Shown: positions 17,211-25,514 of the stretch, piece by piece
How positions within the stretch are numbered: the stretch's first letter is position 1
Layout: each line of letters starts with the position of its first letter
NCBI GenBank assembly: GCA_963786985.1
Contig: CAWBBL010000009.1
Location: 310,001-374,000 of the forward strand
Source of the DNA: Desertimonas sp963786985
GTDB lineage: Bacteria > Actinomycetota > Acidimicrobiia > Acidimicrobiales > Ilumatobacteraceae
DNA length: 64,000 bases
Direction of reading: 5' to 3'
Position numbers and translations under genes: made by a program
The notes under the pieces: model-generated
Databases searched by the model: none
What the model saw: the letters and a program-made list of their open reading frames with translations, nothing else
What the model was told of the DNA's origin: nothing

Positions 17211-17559
17211 GACTGCCGGGCGCAGGACTCCGCCGGCGCACGTCGCCAAGATCGCCTCGGCAGGTGCCACCGGCGTGTTCGTGCTCGGACTGGCCGCGGT
17301 GATGGGTTACGCGCAGCACTCGGTGGCCGACCCGGCCGCGCCGCCGACGATCGCCCCGGCGCCCATCCCGACGACACTGCCAGCCGCCACGACGACATCG
17401 CTCGCCCCACCAACGACGGCGATCCTCGTCCCCCTGGCGACGACGATCGCCCCGGTGCCGACGCCCGCCCCGGTCGCCGCCGCTCCGCCTCCCGTCGAGA
17501 TCGCCACGCAGCCCCCACCTCCACCTCCCGTCGTCATCGTGTCGGAGCAGTCGCAGTGA
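17203..17559 (+). CDS. Small single-pass membrane protein with Pro/Thr/Ala-rich outer tail
   Basis: A 118-residue protein of unknown family. A short basic N-terminus (MTETAGRRTPPAHVAKIAS) leads into one hydrophobic segment (GATGVFVLGLAAVMGYA); the remaining 70 residues are Pro/Thr/Ala-rich and end in PPPPPPVVIVSEQSQ. SAGAT just before the membrane segment loosely resembles the Ser/Gly/Ala/Thr acceptor motif for ApbE flavinylation, but the spacing is off by one residue and the upstream Asp is missing, so I give that little weight. It overlaps the genes on both sides (8 bases upstream, GTGA downstream), so it is translated as part of the operon. Confidence 0.65.
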   Translation: MTETAGRRTPPAHVAKIASAGATGVFVLGLAAVMGYAQHSVADPAAPPTIAPAPIPTTLPAATTTSLAPPTTAILVPLATTIAPVPTPAPVAAAPPPVEIATQPPPPPPVVIVSEQSQ

Positions 17560-18410
17560 GCGGGCCGCAGGCGGTCCGGCGATTTCGGGCGATGGGCTGC
17601 CGGTCGACGGTGATCGTCGAGGCGGGCGACGTCGATGTCCAACGTCTCGCCGAGCTGGCGATGATCAGGATCGCCAGGCTGGAGGCGGCCTGGAGCACGT
17701 TCCTGCCCGACAGTGACGTCTCTCGACTGAACCGCGCCGCCGGCGCCCCGGTCACCGTGCGCCCCGCAACCGTTGAGCTGCTCAAGGCGATGGTCGAGGC
17801 GACGGTCGTCAGCGCCGGGGCCTATGACCCAACCGTGCCGGGCCACCGCCCCGACGAGACGCCGTGGTTCGAGGCCGTGGCGATCGATCCCGACGGGGCA
17901 ACCGTGCAAGCCGACCGCCGGCTGTGCTTCGACCCGGGAGGTATCGGCAAGGGTCTGGCGGCCGACCTCGTCGTCGCCGACACGATGGCCTCCGGCGCGT
18001 CTGCCGTGGCGATCTTCCTCGGCGGGGATGGGCGGGTCAGTTCGGACGATGGGCTCAGGCGCTGGGCGATCGAGGTCGCCGCCCCGGACGGCACGACATC
18101 GATCGACCGCCTCGAGCTCGACCGCGGTGCCGTGGCCACCTCAGGGTGCCGTCGGGCGCACCTCGTCGACCCGGTGACCGGCAGGATCGTCGAGCCGGGC
18201 GAGGTCGTCCAGGTCAGCGTGCTGGCAGGAACCGGGGCTACGGCTGAGGCGCTGACCAAGGCCGTACTGCTCGGTGGCGATCCGCACGCCGTCGACCGGC
18301 TCGATGATCAGGGCATCGGTGTGCTGGCGCTGCGGGCCGACGGCCGGACGACTGCCAACGCGACCTGGGGCGACCATCGCGCCGTGTCAGCGGCCGGGGC
18401 CGTGGCGTGA
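17556..18410 (+). CDS. apbE: FAD:protein FMN transferase (ApbE family)
   Basis: A 284-residue enzyme that attaches FMN covalently to Thr or Ser of target proteins, using FAD and Mg2+. Recognised by RFRAMGCRSTVIV at the start, EAAWSTFLPDSDVSRLNRAAG, FDPGGIGKGLAADLV (FAD binding) and AVATSGCRRAHLVDPVTGR near the C-terminus (metal and product site). No lipobox is seen; the protein begins directly with the enzyme domain, so it may work in the cytoplasm or be exported another way. Start GTG overlaps the upstream stop and its own stop overlaps the next start (GTGA), so it is tightly coupled with both neighbours. Confidence 0.9.
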   Translation: MSGPQAVRRFRAMGCRSTVIVEAGDVDVQRLAELAMIRIARLEAAWSTFLPDSDVSRLNRAAGAPVTVRPATVELLKAMVEATVVSAGAYDPTVPGHRPDETPWFEAVAIDPDGATVQADRRLCFDPGGIGKGLAADLVVADTMASGASAVAIFLGGDGRVSSDDGLRRWAIEVAAPDGTTSIDRLELDRGAVATSGCRRAHLVDPVTGRIVEPGEVVQVSVLAGTGATAEALTKAVLLGGDPHAVDRLDDQGIGVLALRADGRTTANATWGDHRAVSAAGAVA

Positions 18411-19447
18411 ACGACCAGCTCTGGTGGTACCTCGCGAGATCGGCGGGGATGGCGGCGGCGGTGTTGATGGTCGGGGCCCTCGTGCTCGGCATCCTGGCGG
18501 CGACCCGGGCGCTCAAGGACATCGACCGGCCGGCCTGGCTCGTCGCCCTGCACCGTTGGTTCAGCGTGCTCACCGTGATCGCGGTGGTGACTCATCTCGG
18601 CGCCCTCGTCGCCGACAGCTATGTGCACTTCGGCCTCGTCGAGCTGCTCATCCCGGGCGCGTCGACGTGGCGGCCGCTCGCCGTCGCGCTCGGCGTCATC
18701 GCCCTCTACCTGTTCGCCGTCGTGCACGTGTCGTCACTGGCGATGAGACGCCTTCCCAAGGTGTGGTGGCGGCGCCTGCACACGCTCAGCTACCTGTCGG
18801 TGTGGGCGGCGATGCTCCACGCCGGCTCGGCTGGCACCGATACCACCAACGTCGTCTACCGATCGGTCGCCACGCTGCTGACGATGGCCGCTGTCGCGGC
18901 GGTGCTGTTCCGTGTCGTTCTCGGGCGCTACGCGGCCCGAGTGTCTGCGGGACGGCGACCCTCAGGCGCTGAGGCCGAGGGCGCTGAGCGCCGCCGCCCA
19001 CGACCTGCTCGTCGGGTCGATGAGGTCGAAGTGGTCGTCGCCGGCGATGTCCACGACGCTGACGGAGCCGGCGCCGCTGCCGGGGGGGATCGTGTAGGCG
19101 GCCGGTACGACATCGTCGTTGCTGCCGCGGATGACGGTGAGGGCGACGCCGTCGGCGAGCCCGGGGGTGGCAACGGCGTACCGCTCGGGGACGTCATCTG
19201 GCCCGCCGCCGAGGAAGTCGCCGACGGCACCGTTGCCGACTCGGTCGCGCTCGGCGGCCGACAGGGCGGCGACCGGGGCGAGCCCAACGGCGAGACGCGG
19301 CGTGACGAGCGGATCGCCGCCCTGCGCGCCCGGCGGCAGCAGCTGCCGAGAAGCGGCCCACAGCGCCAGGTGCCCGCCGGCCGAATGACCGACGACGGCG
19401 ACGTCGTCGACGTCGAGTCCCTCGTCGGGGCCGACGGAGGCGAGTAG
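18407..19447 (+). CDS. Ferric-reductase-like transmembrane protein (core about 18407-18960; rest likely read-through)
   Basis: The first 185 residues form a four- to five-helix membrane protein of the ferric reductase-like/YedZ type. Histidine-bearing helices VALHRWFSVLTVIAVVTHLG and YLFAVVHVSSLAM, and RRLHTLSYLSVWAAMLHAG, are suited to bind b-type hemes. It would pass electrons across the membrane, plausibly to flavinylated partners made by the coupled ApbE. The frame then has no stop for another 486 bases and runs antisense through the hydrolase gene, giving a Gly/Asp/Arg-rich shadow sequence. A TGA at 18970-18972 in the frame two bases over would end a normal protein, so a missing base near 18940 is likely. 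Confidence 0.75.
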   Translation: MNDQLWWYLARSAGMAAAVLMVGALVLGILAATRALKDIDRPAWLVALHRWFSVLTVIAVVTHLGALVADSYVHFGLVELLIPGASTWRPLAVALGVIALYLFAVVHVSSLAMRRLPKVWWRRLHTLSYLSVWAAMLHAGSAGTDTTNVVYRSVATLLTMAAVAAVLFRVVLGRYAARVSAGRRPSGAEAEGAERRRPRPARRVDEVEVVVAGDVHDADGAGAAAGGDRVGGRYDIVVAAADDGEGDAVGEPGGGNGVPLGDVIWPAAEEVADGTVADSVALGGRQGGDRGEPNGETRRDERIAALRARRQQLPRSGPQRQVPAGRMTDDGDVVDVESLVGADGGE

Positions 19448-19762
19448 ATCGACGGCGGCCGCGACGTCCGTCAGCGTGCCGGGCCATCCGCCCCCGTCGT
19501 GCCCGACGCGCCGGTACTCGATGTTCCACGCCGCCACGCCGCGGCCAACGAGGTCGGCGGCGAGGGGATCCATCAGGTCGAGGCCGTAGATCTTGCGCCA
19601 GAACCCGCCGTGGATCAGGACCACCACGCGGGTGATGTCGCCGGACCGGCGATGCGGCGACGACCACAACTCGCCGAACTGCCACTCGCCGGTGCCGTAG
19701 GGCAGGCGTAGGCGAGCGACCATCGCGTTCAAGTGTGGAGGAACAGGTACGTCGGACACCAA
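18962..19762 (-). CDS. Alpha/beta hydrolase (esterase or arylformamidase-like)
   Basis: A 266-residue cytosolic hydrolase of the HSL/BD-FAE-like group. The oxyanion-hole motif is LIHGGFWRK, the nucleophile elbow is VGHSAGGHLALWA, an Asp lies near GSNDDVVP and the catalytic His in AGDDHFDLIDP. HGGFW with this length is also seen in kynurenine formamidases, but no tryptophan genes are nearby, so the substrate is open. Its 3' end overlaps the read-through part of the ferric-reductase-like frame on the other strand. The start is uncertain (TTG 19762 or GTG 19759). Confidence 0.85.
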   Translation of the reverse strand: MVSDVPVPPHLNAMVARLRLPYGTGEWQFGELWSSPHRRSGDITRVVVLIHGGFWRKIYGLDLMDPLAADLVGRGVAAWNIEYRRVGHDGGGWPGTLTDVAAAVDLLASVGPDEGLDVDDVAVVGHSAGGHLALWAASRQLLPPGAQGGDPLVTPRLAVGLAPVAALSAAERDRVGNGAVGDFLGGGPDDVPERYAVATPGLADGVALTVIRGSNDDVVPAAYTIPPGSGAGSVSVVDIAGDDHFDLIDPTSRSWAAALSALGLSA

Positions 19763-19789
19763 CGCGGCTGCGTTTGACGCAGAACACCA

Positions 19790-19826
19790 TTGATGTTCAG
19801 TTCTGTTTGATCATAAACTATCGAAC
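19790..19826 (+). promoter_or_regulatory. Promoter and candidate operator of the rhamnose catabolic genes
   Basis: TTGATG (19790-19795), an 18-base spacer, then TAAACT (19814-19819) seven bases before the GTG start, so leaderless. CTATCGAAC (19818-19826) spans the expected transcription start. Its exact reverse complement occurs at the start site of the rhamnose transporter promoter (25548-25556), marking it as a candidate site for the local DeoR regulator. Confidence 0.6.
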
Positions 19827-21884
19827 GTGACAGACGAGGCGACCCGCTTGCGGGATGACCCGACGATCGCCGCCCTGCTGGCTCGTTCCAACCGCCTCGG
19901 TGCCGACAAGCGGGTGACCAACTTCGCCGGCGGCAACACTTCCGCCAAGGTCACCCTCGCCGATCCGATCACCGGCGCGCCGACGAAGGTGCTGGCGGTC
20001 AAGGGCTCGGGCGGTGACCTCGGCACGATGACCCTCGCCGGGCTCGCGTTCCTCGATCTCGACCGAGTCCGCGCCCTCGAGGCGGTTCATGCTCGCGGGG
20101 TCCACGAGGACGACATCGTCGCCTACTACGAGTACTGCCGGTTCGGCCACGGGGGTGCCGTGCCGTCGATCGACACTCCCCTGCACGCCTTCATCACCCA
20201 GGATCACGTCGACCACCTGCACCCAGACTCGATGATCGCCCTCGCCGCTGCCGAAGGCAGCGAGGCGCTGGTCGCCGAGTGCTACGGCGCCGAGGTCGGC
20301 TGGCTGTCCTGGAAGCGGCCTGGCTTCGAGCTCGGCCTCGCGCTGCGCGACTTCCAAGGACGATCCCCTGATGCCCGCGGTGCGGTGCTCGAGGGCCATG
20401 GGATGATCTGCTGGGCGGAGACCAGTGAGGCGTGCGAGGCGCTCTCCCTCGACCTCATCGCCCGCGCCGAGCAGTTTGTCGCCGAGCGCGACCTCGACGG
20501 CGCGTTCGGGGCGGTGCGCGACGGGTACACCGCACTCGACGTCGCCGAACGGCGCCAACGCGCCGCGGCCCTGGCCCCGATCGTGCGTGGAGTGGCCGCA
20601 TCAGAGCGTCCGATGGTCGGCGCCTTCAGCGACGCTCCGCTGGTGCTCGACTTCTTGTCCCGCGAGGCGGCGCCGCGGCTGGCTGCCCAGGGGACATCGT
20701 GCCCTGACCACTTCCTGCGCACGAAGGTCCGTCCGCTCTATCTCGATCTGCCGGCGACGGCCACGCTCGACGAGCAACGGGTCCGCCTCGAGGAGCTGCA
20801 CGAGCAGTACCGCGCCGACTACCGGGCGTATTACGAGGCGTACGCCGACGCGGCATCGCCGGCGATGCGCGGTGCCGATCCGGTCATCGTGCTCGTGCCG
20901 GGTGTCGGCATGTGGAGCTTCGGCGCCGACCCGCAGACGGCCCGCGTGGCCGGCGAGTTCTACATCAATGCGATCAACGTGATGCGTGGTGCCGAGGCGA
21001 TGTCGACGTACTTGCCGATCGACGACCACGAGAAGTTCCGCATCGAGTACTGGGAGCTCGAGGAGCGCAAGTTGCAGATGCGTCCGGCGGCACCCGCGCT
21101 GCAGGGCCGCGTGGCGCTGGTGACCGGAGCCGCCTCGGGGATCGGCCGGGCGATTGCCGAGTTGCTGTCGCGCCACGGCGCCTGCGTGGTCATCGCCGAT
21201 CTCGACGGCGAGGGCGCGGAGAAGGTTGCTGCCGCCCTGGGCAGCGAGCGAGCGCTCGGGATCGCCGCCGACGTCACGTCGGAAGCGCAGGTCGCAGCGA
21301 TGTTCACGGCCGCCGCCGAGCGTTTCGGGGGAGTCGACATCGTCGTCAACAACGCCGGGTTCGCCACCGCTGCGCCACTCATCGACACGAGTGCCGCCGA
21401 TTGGGACCGGCTGCACGCTGTGCTCGCTCGTGGATCGTTCCTCGTCAGTCGCGCTGCGGCCCGGCAGATGATCGAGCAGGACATCGGTGGTGACATCGTG
21501 TACATCGTGTCGAAGAACGCCGTCGTGGCCGGCCCGCAGAACGTCGCCTACGGCGCGGCCAAGGCGGATCAGGCGCACCAGATCCGGCTGCTCGCCGCCG
21601 AGCTCGGTGTCCACGACATCCGGGTCAACGGGGTCAACCCCGACGGGGTCGTCCAGGGCTCGGGGATCTTCCAGGGCGAGTGGCTGCGCCAGCGCGCCGA
21701 AACCTATGGGGTGGCACCGGAAGATCTCGGTAAGTACTACGCCGGGCGCACGCTGCTCGGCCGGGAGATTGTGCCGGAGCACGTCGCCGAGGCGGTGTTC
21801 GTGCTCGTTGGCGGCAGCCTGTCGCGAACTACCGGGTTGTCGATCCCGGTCGACGGTGGGGTCGCCGCGGCGTTCTTGAGATGA
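19827..21884 (+). CDS. Bifunctional rhamnulose-1-phosphate aldolase / short-chain dehydrogenase
   Basis: A 685-residue fusion enzyme. Residues 1-420 are a class II aldolase/adducin-type domain (KRVTNFAGGNTSAKVTL, VLAVKGSGGDLGTM, DHVDHLHPDSMIAL with metal His, LEGHGMICWAE) that splits L-rhamnulose-1-phosphate into dihydroxyacetone phosphate and L-lactaldehyde. Residues 430-685 are an SDR (VTGAASGIGRAIAE, NNAGFA, YGAAKADQ with Tyr/Lys) that oxidises or reduces the lactaldehyde. The fusion is an established alternative to separate RhaD and lactaldehyde enzymes. It is the first gene of the rhamnose locus; the leaderless GTG is supported by the promoter at 19790-19826. Repeat copy B follows its stop. 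Confidence 0.92.
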   Translation: MTDEATRLRDDPTIAALLARSNRLGADKRVTNFAGGNTSAKVTLADPITGAPTKVLAVKGSGGDLGTMTLAGLAFLDLDRVRALEAVHARGVHEDDIVAYYEYCRFGHGGAVPSIDTPLHAFITQDHVDHLHPDSMIALAAAEGSEALVAECYGAEVGWLSWKRPGFELGLALRDFQGRSPDARGAVLEGHGMICWAETSEACEALSLDLIARAEQFVAERDLDGAFGAVRDGYTALDVAERRQRAAALAPIVRGVAASERPMVGAFSDAPLVLDFLSREAAPRLAAQGTSCPDHFLRTKVRPLYLDLPATATLDEQRVRLEELHEQYRADYRAYYEAYADAASPAMRGADPVIVLVPGVGMWSFGADPQTARVAGEFYINAINVMRGAEAMSTYLPIDDHEKFRIEYWELEERKLQMRPAAPALQGRVALVTGAASGIGRAIAELLSRHGACVVIADLDGEGAEKVAAALGSERALGIAADVTSEAQVAAMFTAAAERFGGVDIVVNNAGFATAAPLIDTSAADWDRLHAVLARGSFLVSRAAARQMIEQDIGGDIVYIVSKNAVVAGPQNVAYGAAKADQAHQIRLLAAELGVHDIRVNGVNPDGVVQGSGIFQGEWLRQRAETYGVAPEDLGKYYAGRTLLGREIVPEHVAEAVFVLVGGSLSRTTGLSIPVDGGVAAAFLR

Positions 21885-21922
21885 TGAGCAAGTCGTCGGC
21901 AGAGCGCTGGCGTTGTCCTCAG

Positions 21923-22045
21923 GTGCGAACGACCGAGCGCCAGCAGGCGCAGATGCGAGCGACGAGGCGCCAGCCGAGGAGCGGCCAGTAGCGGCCTACG
22001 TGGCCGGGGAACGGAAGGTTGGCCTACGTGGCCGGGGAACGGAAG
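21923..22045 (+). repeat. Interspersed repeat, copy B (composite, with 25-bp tandem duplication)
   Basis: A degenerate first half (GCGAACGACCGAGCGCCAGC, from 21924) precedes a full copy at 21954-22013 (GAGGCGCCAGCCGAGGAGCG ... GTGGCCGGGGAACG). The right-hand 25 bases, 21993-22017, are then repeated without a mismatch at 22021-22045. The array fills the gap between the aldolase/dehydrogenase gene and the rhamnose isomerase and stops 14 bases before its ATG. Confidence 0.8.
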
Positions 22046-22059
22046 AATGGGGGTCAGAG

Positions 22060-23352
22060 ATGAGCATGCGCATCACGCCGGAGGCCATTGCCGACGTCGA
22101 GGCCGCGCAGTTGGCGCGGCATCGCGCCGACTTCGAGGCCTGCACCGAGCATCTGGCGCGCTGGGAGATCGACGTCGAACCGGTCGTCGCCGAGGTGCAG
22201 CGCTTCAGCGTCGCCGCCCCGTCGTGGGCCGTGGGCACCGGCGGCACGAGGTTCGGCCGTTTCCCCGGCGGCGGTGAGCCACGCGACACCGTCGAGAAGC
22301 TCGACGACATCGCCGCCCTCAACGCCGTGACCGGGGCCAACCGAACGGTCAGCTTGCACGTGCCGTGGGACGACCCCGACGATGCAGCGGCGTTGCGGCA
22401 GTACGCCGACGAGCTCGGCATCGGGTTCGACGCGATGAACTCGAACACGTTCCAGGACAACGCGGCGACCACGGCCGACGGCGAGATCAGCTACAAGTTC
22501 GGCTCGCTCGCCCACTCGTCGCCTGATGTTCGCAAGCGAGCCCTCGAGCACAACGTCTACTGCATCGAGCTCGGTCAGCAGCTCGGCTCGACGGCGCTGA
22601 CGGTGTGGCTCGCCGACGGGATCAACCATCCCGGGCAGGCCGACTTCCGGCGCCAGTTCGAACGGGTGGCCGACGGTTTACGGGAGATCCACGAGGCGCT
22701 TCCGGACGGCTGGAAGATGTTCACCGAGCACAAGCCCTACGAGCCGGCGTTCTACTCCTCGGTCAACGCCGATTGGGGTTCGTCGCTCTTGCTCGCCCAG
22801 CACGCCGGAGAGCGCGCCGCCTGCCTCGTCGACCTCGGCCATCACCTCCCGAACACGAACATCGAGCAGGTCGTCAGCCGGCTGGCGATGGTCGGCCGGC
22901 TCGGCGGTTTCCACTTCAACGACTCGAAGTACGGCGACGACGACCTCACCGTCGGTTCGATCCACCCGTACCAGTTCTTCCTCATCGTCGTCGAGCTGTT
23001 CAAGCACGGTGGCGGGAGGATGCCTGACGTCGCGTACATGATCGACGCCTCACACAATCTCAAGGATCCGCTCGAGGACATGGTCCAGGCGACCGACCAG
23101 ATCCAGGTCACCGTCGCCCAGGCCGCCCTGCTCGACTACGCCGCCCTCGCGGCGGCGCAGGACGACAACGATCCGGCGATCGCCGCCGAGGTGCTGCAGA
23201 CGGCGTACCGCAGCGACACCCGGGCGATCGTCGCCGAAGCGCGTCTCCGCAACGGAGCGGCGATCTCCCCGTTGCTCGCCCTGCGCCGCCTCGGGTATCG
23301 GCGGGCGATGGTCGACGAGCGCGGCTCGACGACGCTGGCCACCGGCCTGTAG
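22060..23352 (+). CDS. rhaI: L-rhamnose isomerase (RhaI, Pseudomonas stutzeri type)
   Basis: A 430-residue metal-dependent TIM-barrel isomerase converting L-rhamnose to L-rhamnulose. Recognised by FSVAAPSWAVGTGGTRFGRF, the substrate/metal segment TVSLHVPWDD, MFTEHKPYEPAFYSS (metal Glu and nearby Lys), LVDLGHHLPNTNIEQ and GGFHFNDSKYGDDDLTVG (metal Asp/His/Asp). This is the RhaI subfamily, distinct from E. coli RhaA. ATG 22060 was chosen because GGGGGTCAGAG precedes it; longer in-frame starts would translate repeat copy B. It is followed after 68 bases, holding a strong hairpin, by rhamnulokinase. Confidence 0.93.
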   Translation: MSMRITPEAIADVEAAQLARHRADFEACTEHLARWEIDVEPVVAEVQRFSVAAPSWAVGTGGTRFGRFPGGGEPRDTVEKLDDIAALNAVTGANRTVSLHVPWDDPDDAAALRQYADELGIGFDAMNSNTFQDNAATTADGEISYKFGSLAHSSPDVRKRALEHNVYCIELGQQLGSTALTVWLADGINHPGQADFRRQFERVADGLREIHEALPDGWKMFTEHKPYEPAFYSSVNADWGSSLLLAQHAGERAACLVDLGHHLPNTNIEQVVSRLAMVGRLGGFHFNDSKYGDDDLTVGSIHPYQFFLIVVELFKHGGGRMPDVAYMIDASHNLKDPLEDMVQATDQIQVTVAQAALLDYAALAAAQDDNDPAIAAEVLQTAYRSDTRAIVAEARLRNGAAISPLLALRRLGYRRAMVDERGSTTLATGL

Positions 23353-23355
23353 CCG

Positions 23356-23403
23356 GAAGTCCCGACGGAGCGGGCCGAAGTGAGCGCGATCGGTCGGGAC
23401 TTC
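23356..23403 (+). repeat. Long inverted repeat between isomerase and kinase genes
   Basis: Perfect 11-bp arms GAAGTCCCGAC (23356-23366) and GTCGGGACTTC (23393-23403) with a 26-base loop. It begins three bases after the isomerase stop and ends 17 bases before the kinase ATG. It may act as an attenuator or an mRNA processing or stability element within the operon. Confidence 0.6.
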
Positions 23404-23420
23404 GGCATGGAGTCGGGCTG

Positions 23421-24755
23421 ATGCCGACCGCGGTCGCCGCCGTCGACTTCGGGGCGACGTCGATCCGCGTCTGCCGGATCGACCTCGACGTTGCGCAACC
23501 CGAACTCGAGGTCGTTCACCGCTACGCCCATCACCCGGTCGCCGATGCTCGCGGGACGCTGCGCTGGGACTGGGGTCGCTTGGTTGCGGAGATGGAACGT
23601 GGTCTCGACCGCGCCCGAGCCAGGGGTCCGCTGGCGTCGATCGGAATCGATGCGTGGGCGGTCGACTACGGCCTCGTGGGGGCCGATGGTGGACTCGTCG
23701 AGCCACCGGTCTCGTACCGCGACCAGCGCACCGCCGGCTACCGGGACGTCGTCGAGCGGATCGGCGAACGTCGGCTCTACGAGATCGCCGGACTGCAGTT
23801 GATGCCGATCAACACGATCTTCCAACTCGCAGCCCACGACCGCGATGCGCTGTCGCGGGCCCGTCACCTGCTGATGCTGCCCGAGCTTCTGGCCTATCAC
23901 CTGAGCGGCGAGATCACGGCCGAGTTGACGAGTGCCGGGAGCACGGGGCTGCTCGATCTGGGCGTCGGCGACTGGTCCGGCGAGCTGCTCGACGCCATTG
24001 ATCTCGTGCCGAGTTTGCTCCCGTCGATCTGCGGCCCCGGGACGCTTGTCGGCAAGTGGCGTGACGTGCCTGTGCACTTGGTCGGCGGGCACGACACGGC
24101 ATCCGCAGTGCTGGGTGGGGCGGCTCACGGGGCGGCCTACGTGTCGGCGGGGACGTGGCTGCTGGTGGGCCGGATGCTGGCCAAGCCGGACACGTCAGAA
24201 GCCACTCGCCTGGCGCGGTTCAGCAACGAGCAAGGCGCCGCTGGCGGCATTCGTCTGTTGCGCAACGTCGCCGGCTGGTGGCTCGTCGAGGAGTGCCGGC
24301 GAACGTGGGGCGATCCCGACCTCGACGAGTTGCTGGCCGCCGCGGCGAGCGTCGGGCCGGTTCCCGCCGCCGATGCGACCGACCCGCGGTTTCTCGCCCC
24401 CGACGACATGGCCGCCGAGTTGGTGGCGGCGGCCGGCCTCGGTGCGAGCGCATCCCGTGCCGAGGTCGTCCGCTGCGCTGTCGAGTCGATGGCCCAGTCG
24501 ACCGCCGCCGTGGTCGCCCAGCTCGGTCTGCCGAGCGTGCAGGTCTTCGGTGGTGGTGCGCGCTCGGAGCTGCTGCTGCAACTGCTCGCCGAGCACGTCG
24601 AGGGATCGGTCACGGTTGGCCCGGTGGAGGCGACCGCGCTCGGCAACGCGATGTCCCAGGGGCTCGCCCTCGGAGTGTTCGACTCCGTCGCCGACGCTCG
24701 GAGAAGGCTCGGCGAGTCGCACGCGACGTCGGTTGATCAGGCGGTCGTCCCGTGA
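23421..24755 (+). CDS. rhaB: Rhamnulokinase
   Basis: A 444-residue FGGY-family carbohydrate kinase phosphorylating L-rhamnulose at O1. The ATPase-fold phosphate-1 motif is VAAVDFGATSIRVCR, the substrate/catalytic region is IGIDAWAVDYGLVGADG (catalytic Asp), followed by YRDQRTAGYRD, GGHDTASAVLGGA and the C-terminal adenosine motif QVFGGGARSELLLQLLAEH. It lies between the isomerase and the DeoR regulator and overlaps the latter by four bases (GTGA), so kinase and regulator are translated together. Confidence 0.92.
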   Translation: MPTAVAAVDFGATSIRVCRIDLDVAQPELEVVHRYAHHPVADARGTLRWDWGRLVAEMERGLDRARARGPLASIGIDAWAVDYGLVGADGGLVEPPVSYRDQRTAGYRDVVERIGERRLYEIAGLQLMPINTIFQLAAHDRDALSRARHLLMLPELLAYHLSGEITAELTSAGSTGLLDLGVGDWSGELLDAIDLVPSLLPSICGPGTLVGKWRDVPVHLVGGHDTASAVLGGAAHGAAYVSAGTWLLVGRMLAKPDTSEATRLARFSNEQGAAGGIRLLRNVAGWWLVEECRRTWGDPDLDELLAAAASVGPVPAADATDPRFLAPDDMAAELVAAAGLGASASRAEVVRCAVESMAQSTAAVVAQLGLPSVQVFGGGARSELLLQLLAEHVEGSVTVGPVEATALGNAMSQGLALGVFDSVADARRRLGESHATSVDQAVVP

Positions 24756-25498
24756 ACCTCGAGTCGATGGACCGCCTCGGGTTGATCCGGCGGCGGCTCG
24801 ATGGCGATGGGCGGGTCCGCGTCGTGCAGCTCGCCGCCGAGTTGGACGTCAGCGAGATGACGATCCGCCGCGATCTCGACGTCCTCGTCGACGAGGGAGT
24901 CGCCCACCGCGTGCGCGGAGGGGCGGTGGCCGTCGGTCCTCAACAGTTCGCCGCCCGGGCGGAACAGAACTCCAGAGCCAAGGGGCGGATCGCCGACAAG
25001 CTGGTCGACCTCGTCGGCATCGGCGGAGCCATCGGTGTCGATGCCTCGTCGACACTCCAGCGCCTGGCGGCGCGGCTCGCCCCGGTGCGCAACCTCACGG
25101 TGTTGACGAACGGTCTCGACACGTTCCGTTCGCTGCAGGAGCACCCGGGTGTGACGGCACTGCTCACCGGTGGCGAGCTCGACGAGTCGACGGGGAGCCT
25201 CGTCGGACCGCTGGCGACGCGCGCCGCCGGCGACGTGATGTTGCGCCGACTGTTCGTCAGCGCCTCGGCGCTCGACCCCGAGCTCGGATCGAGCGAGTCG
25301 ACGCTGCTCGACGCCGAGGCGAAGTTGGCACTCGCCGGCGCGGCCGCCGAGATCGTGCTGGCGGTGGACGCCTCCAAGCTCGGACATCGCGCCCCGGCGC
25401 GCTGTTTCGATTTCGGACGGATCGATATTCTCGTGACCGAGCTGGACCCGACGGACACCCGCCTCGACCCGTACCGCGATCGCGTCGAGTTGGTCTGA
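24752..25498 (+). CDS. DeoR-family transcriptional regulator of the rhamnose locus
   Basis: A 248-residue sugar-phosphate-responsive repressor type. The N-terminal winged HTH is RVRVVQLAAELDVSEMTIRRDLDVLVDEG; the C-terminal DeoR sensor domain includes VGIGGAIGVDASSTLQRLA, LTVLTNGLDTFRSL and AAEIVLAVDASKLGHRAP. In DeoR proteins a phosphorylated pathway intermediate lifts repression; rhamnulose-1-phosphate is the obvious candidate here (inference). The likely targets are the two promoters sharing CTATCGAAC/GTTCGATAG at 19818 and 25548. GTG start overlaps the kinase stop. Confidence 0.9.
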   Translation: MNLESMDRLGLIRRRLDGDGRVRVVQLAAELDVSEMTIRRDLDVLVDEGVAHRVRGGAVAVGPQQFAARAEQNSRAKGRIADKLVDLVGIGGAIGVDASSTLQRLAARLAPVRNLTVLTNGLDTFRSLQEHPGVTALLTGGELDESTGSLVGPLATRAAGDVMLRRLFVSASALDPELGSSESTLLDAEAKLALAGAAAEIVLAVDASKLGHRAPARCFDFGRIDILVTELDPTDTRLDPYRDRVELV

Positions 25499-25514
25499 GC
25501 ATCGCCGTGGCTGC

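Noticed and set aside
17203..17559. ApbE flavinylation motif in the small membrane protein (SAGAT)
   Set aside because: The motif differs from the known acceptor pattern in spacing and lacks the Asp, and the residues sit at the membrane edge. Not strong enough to call.
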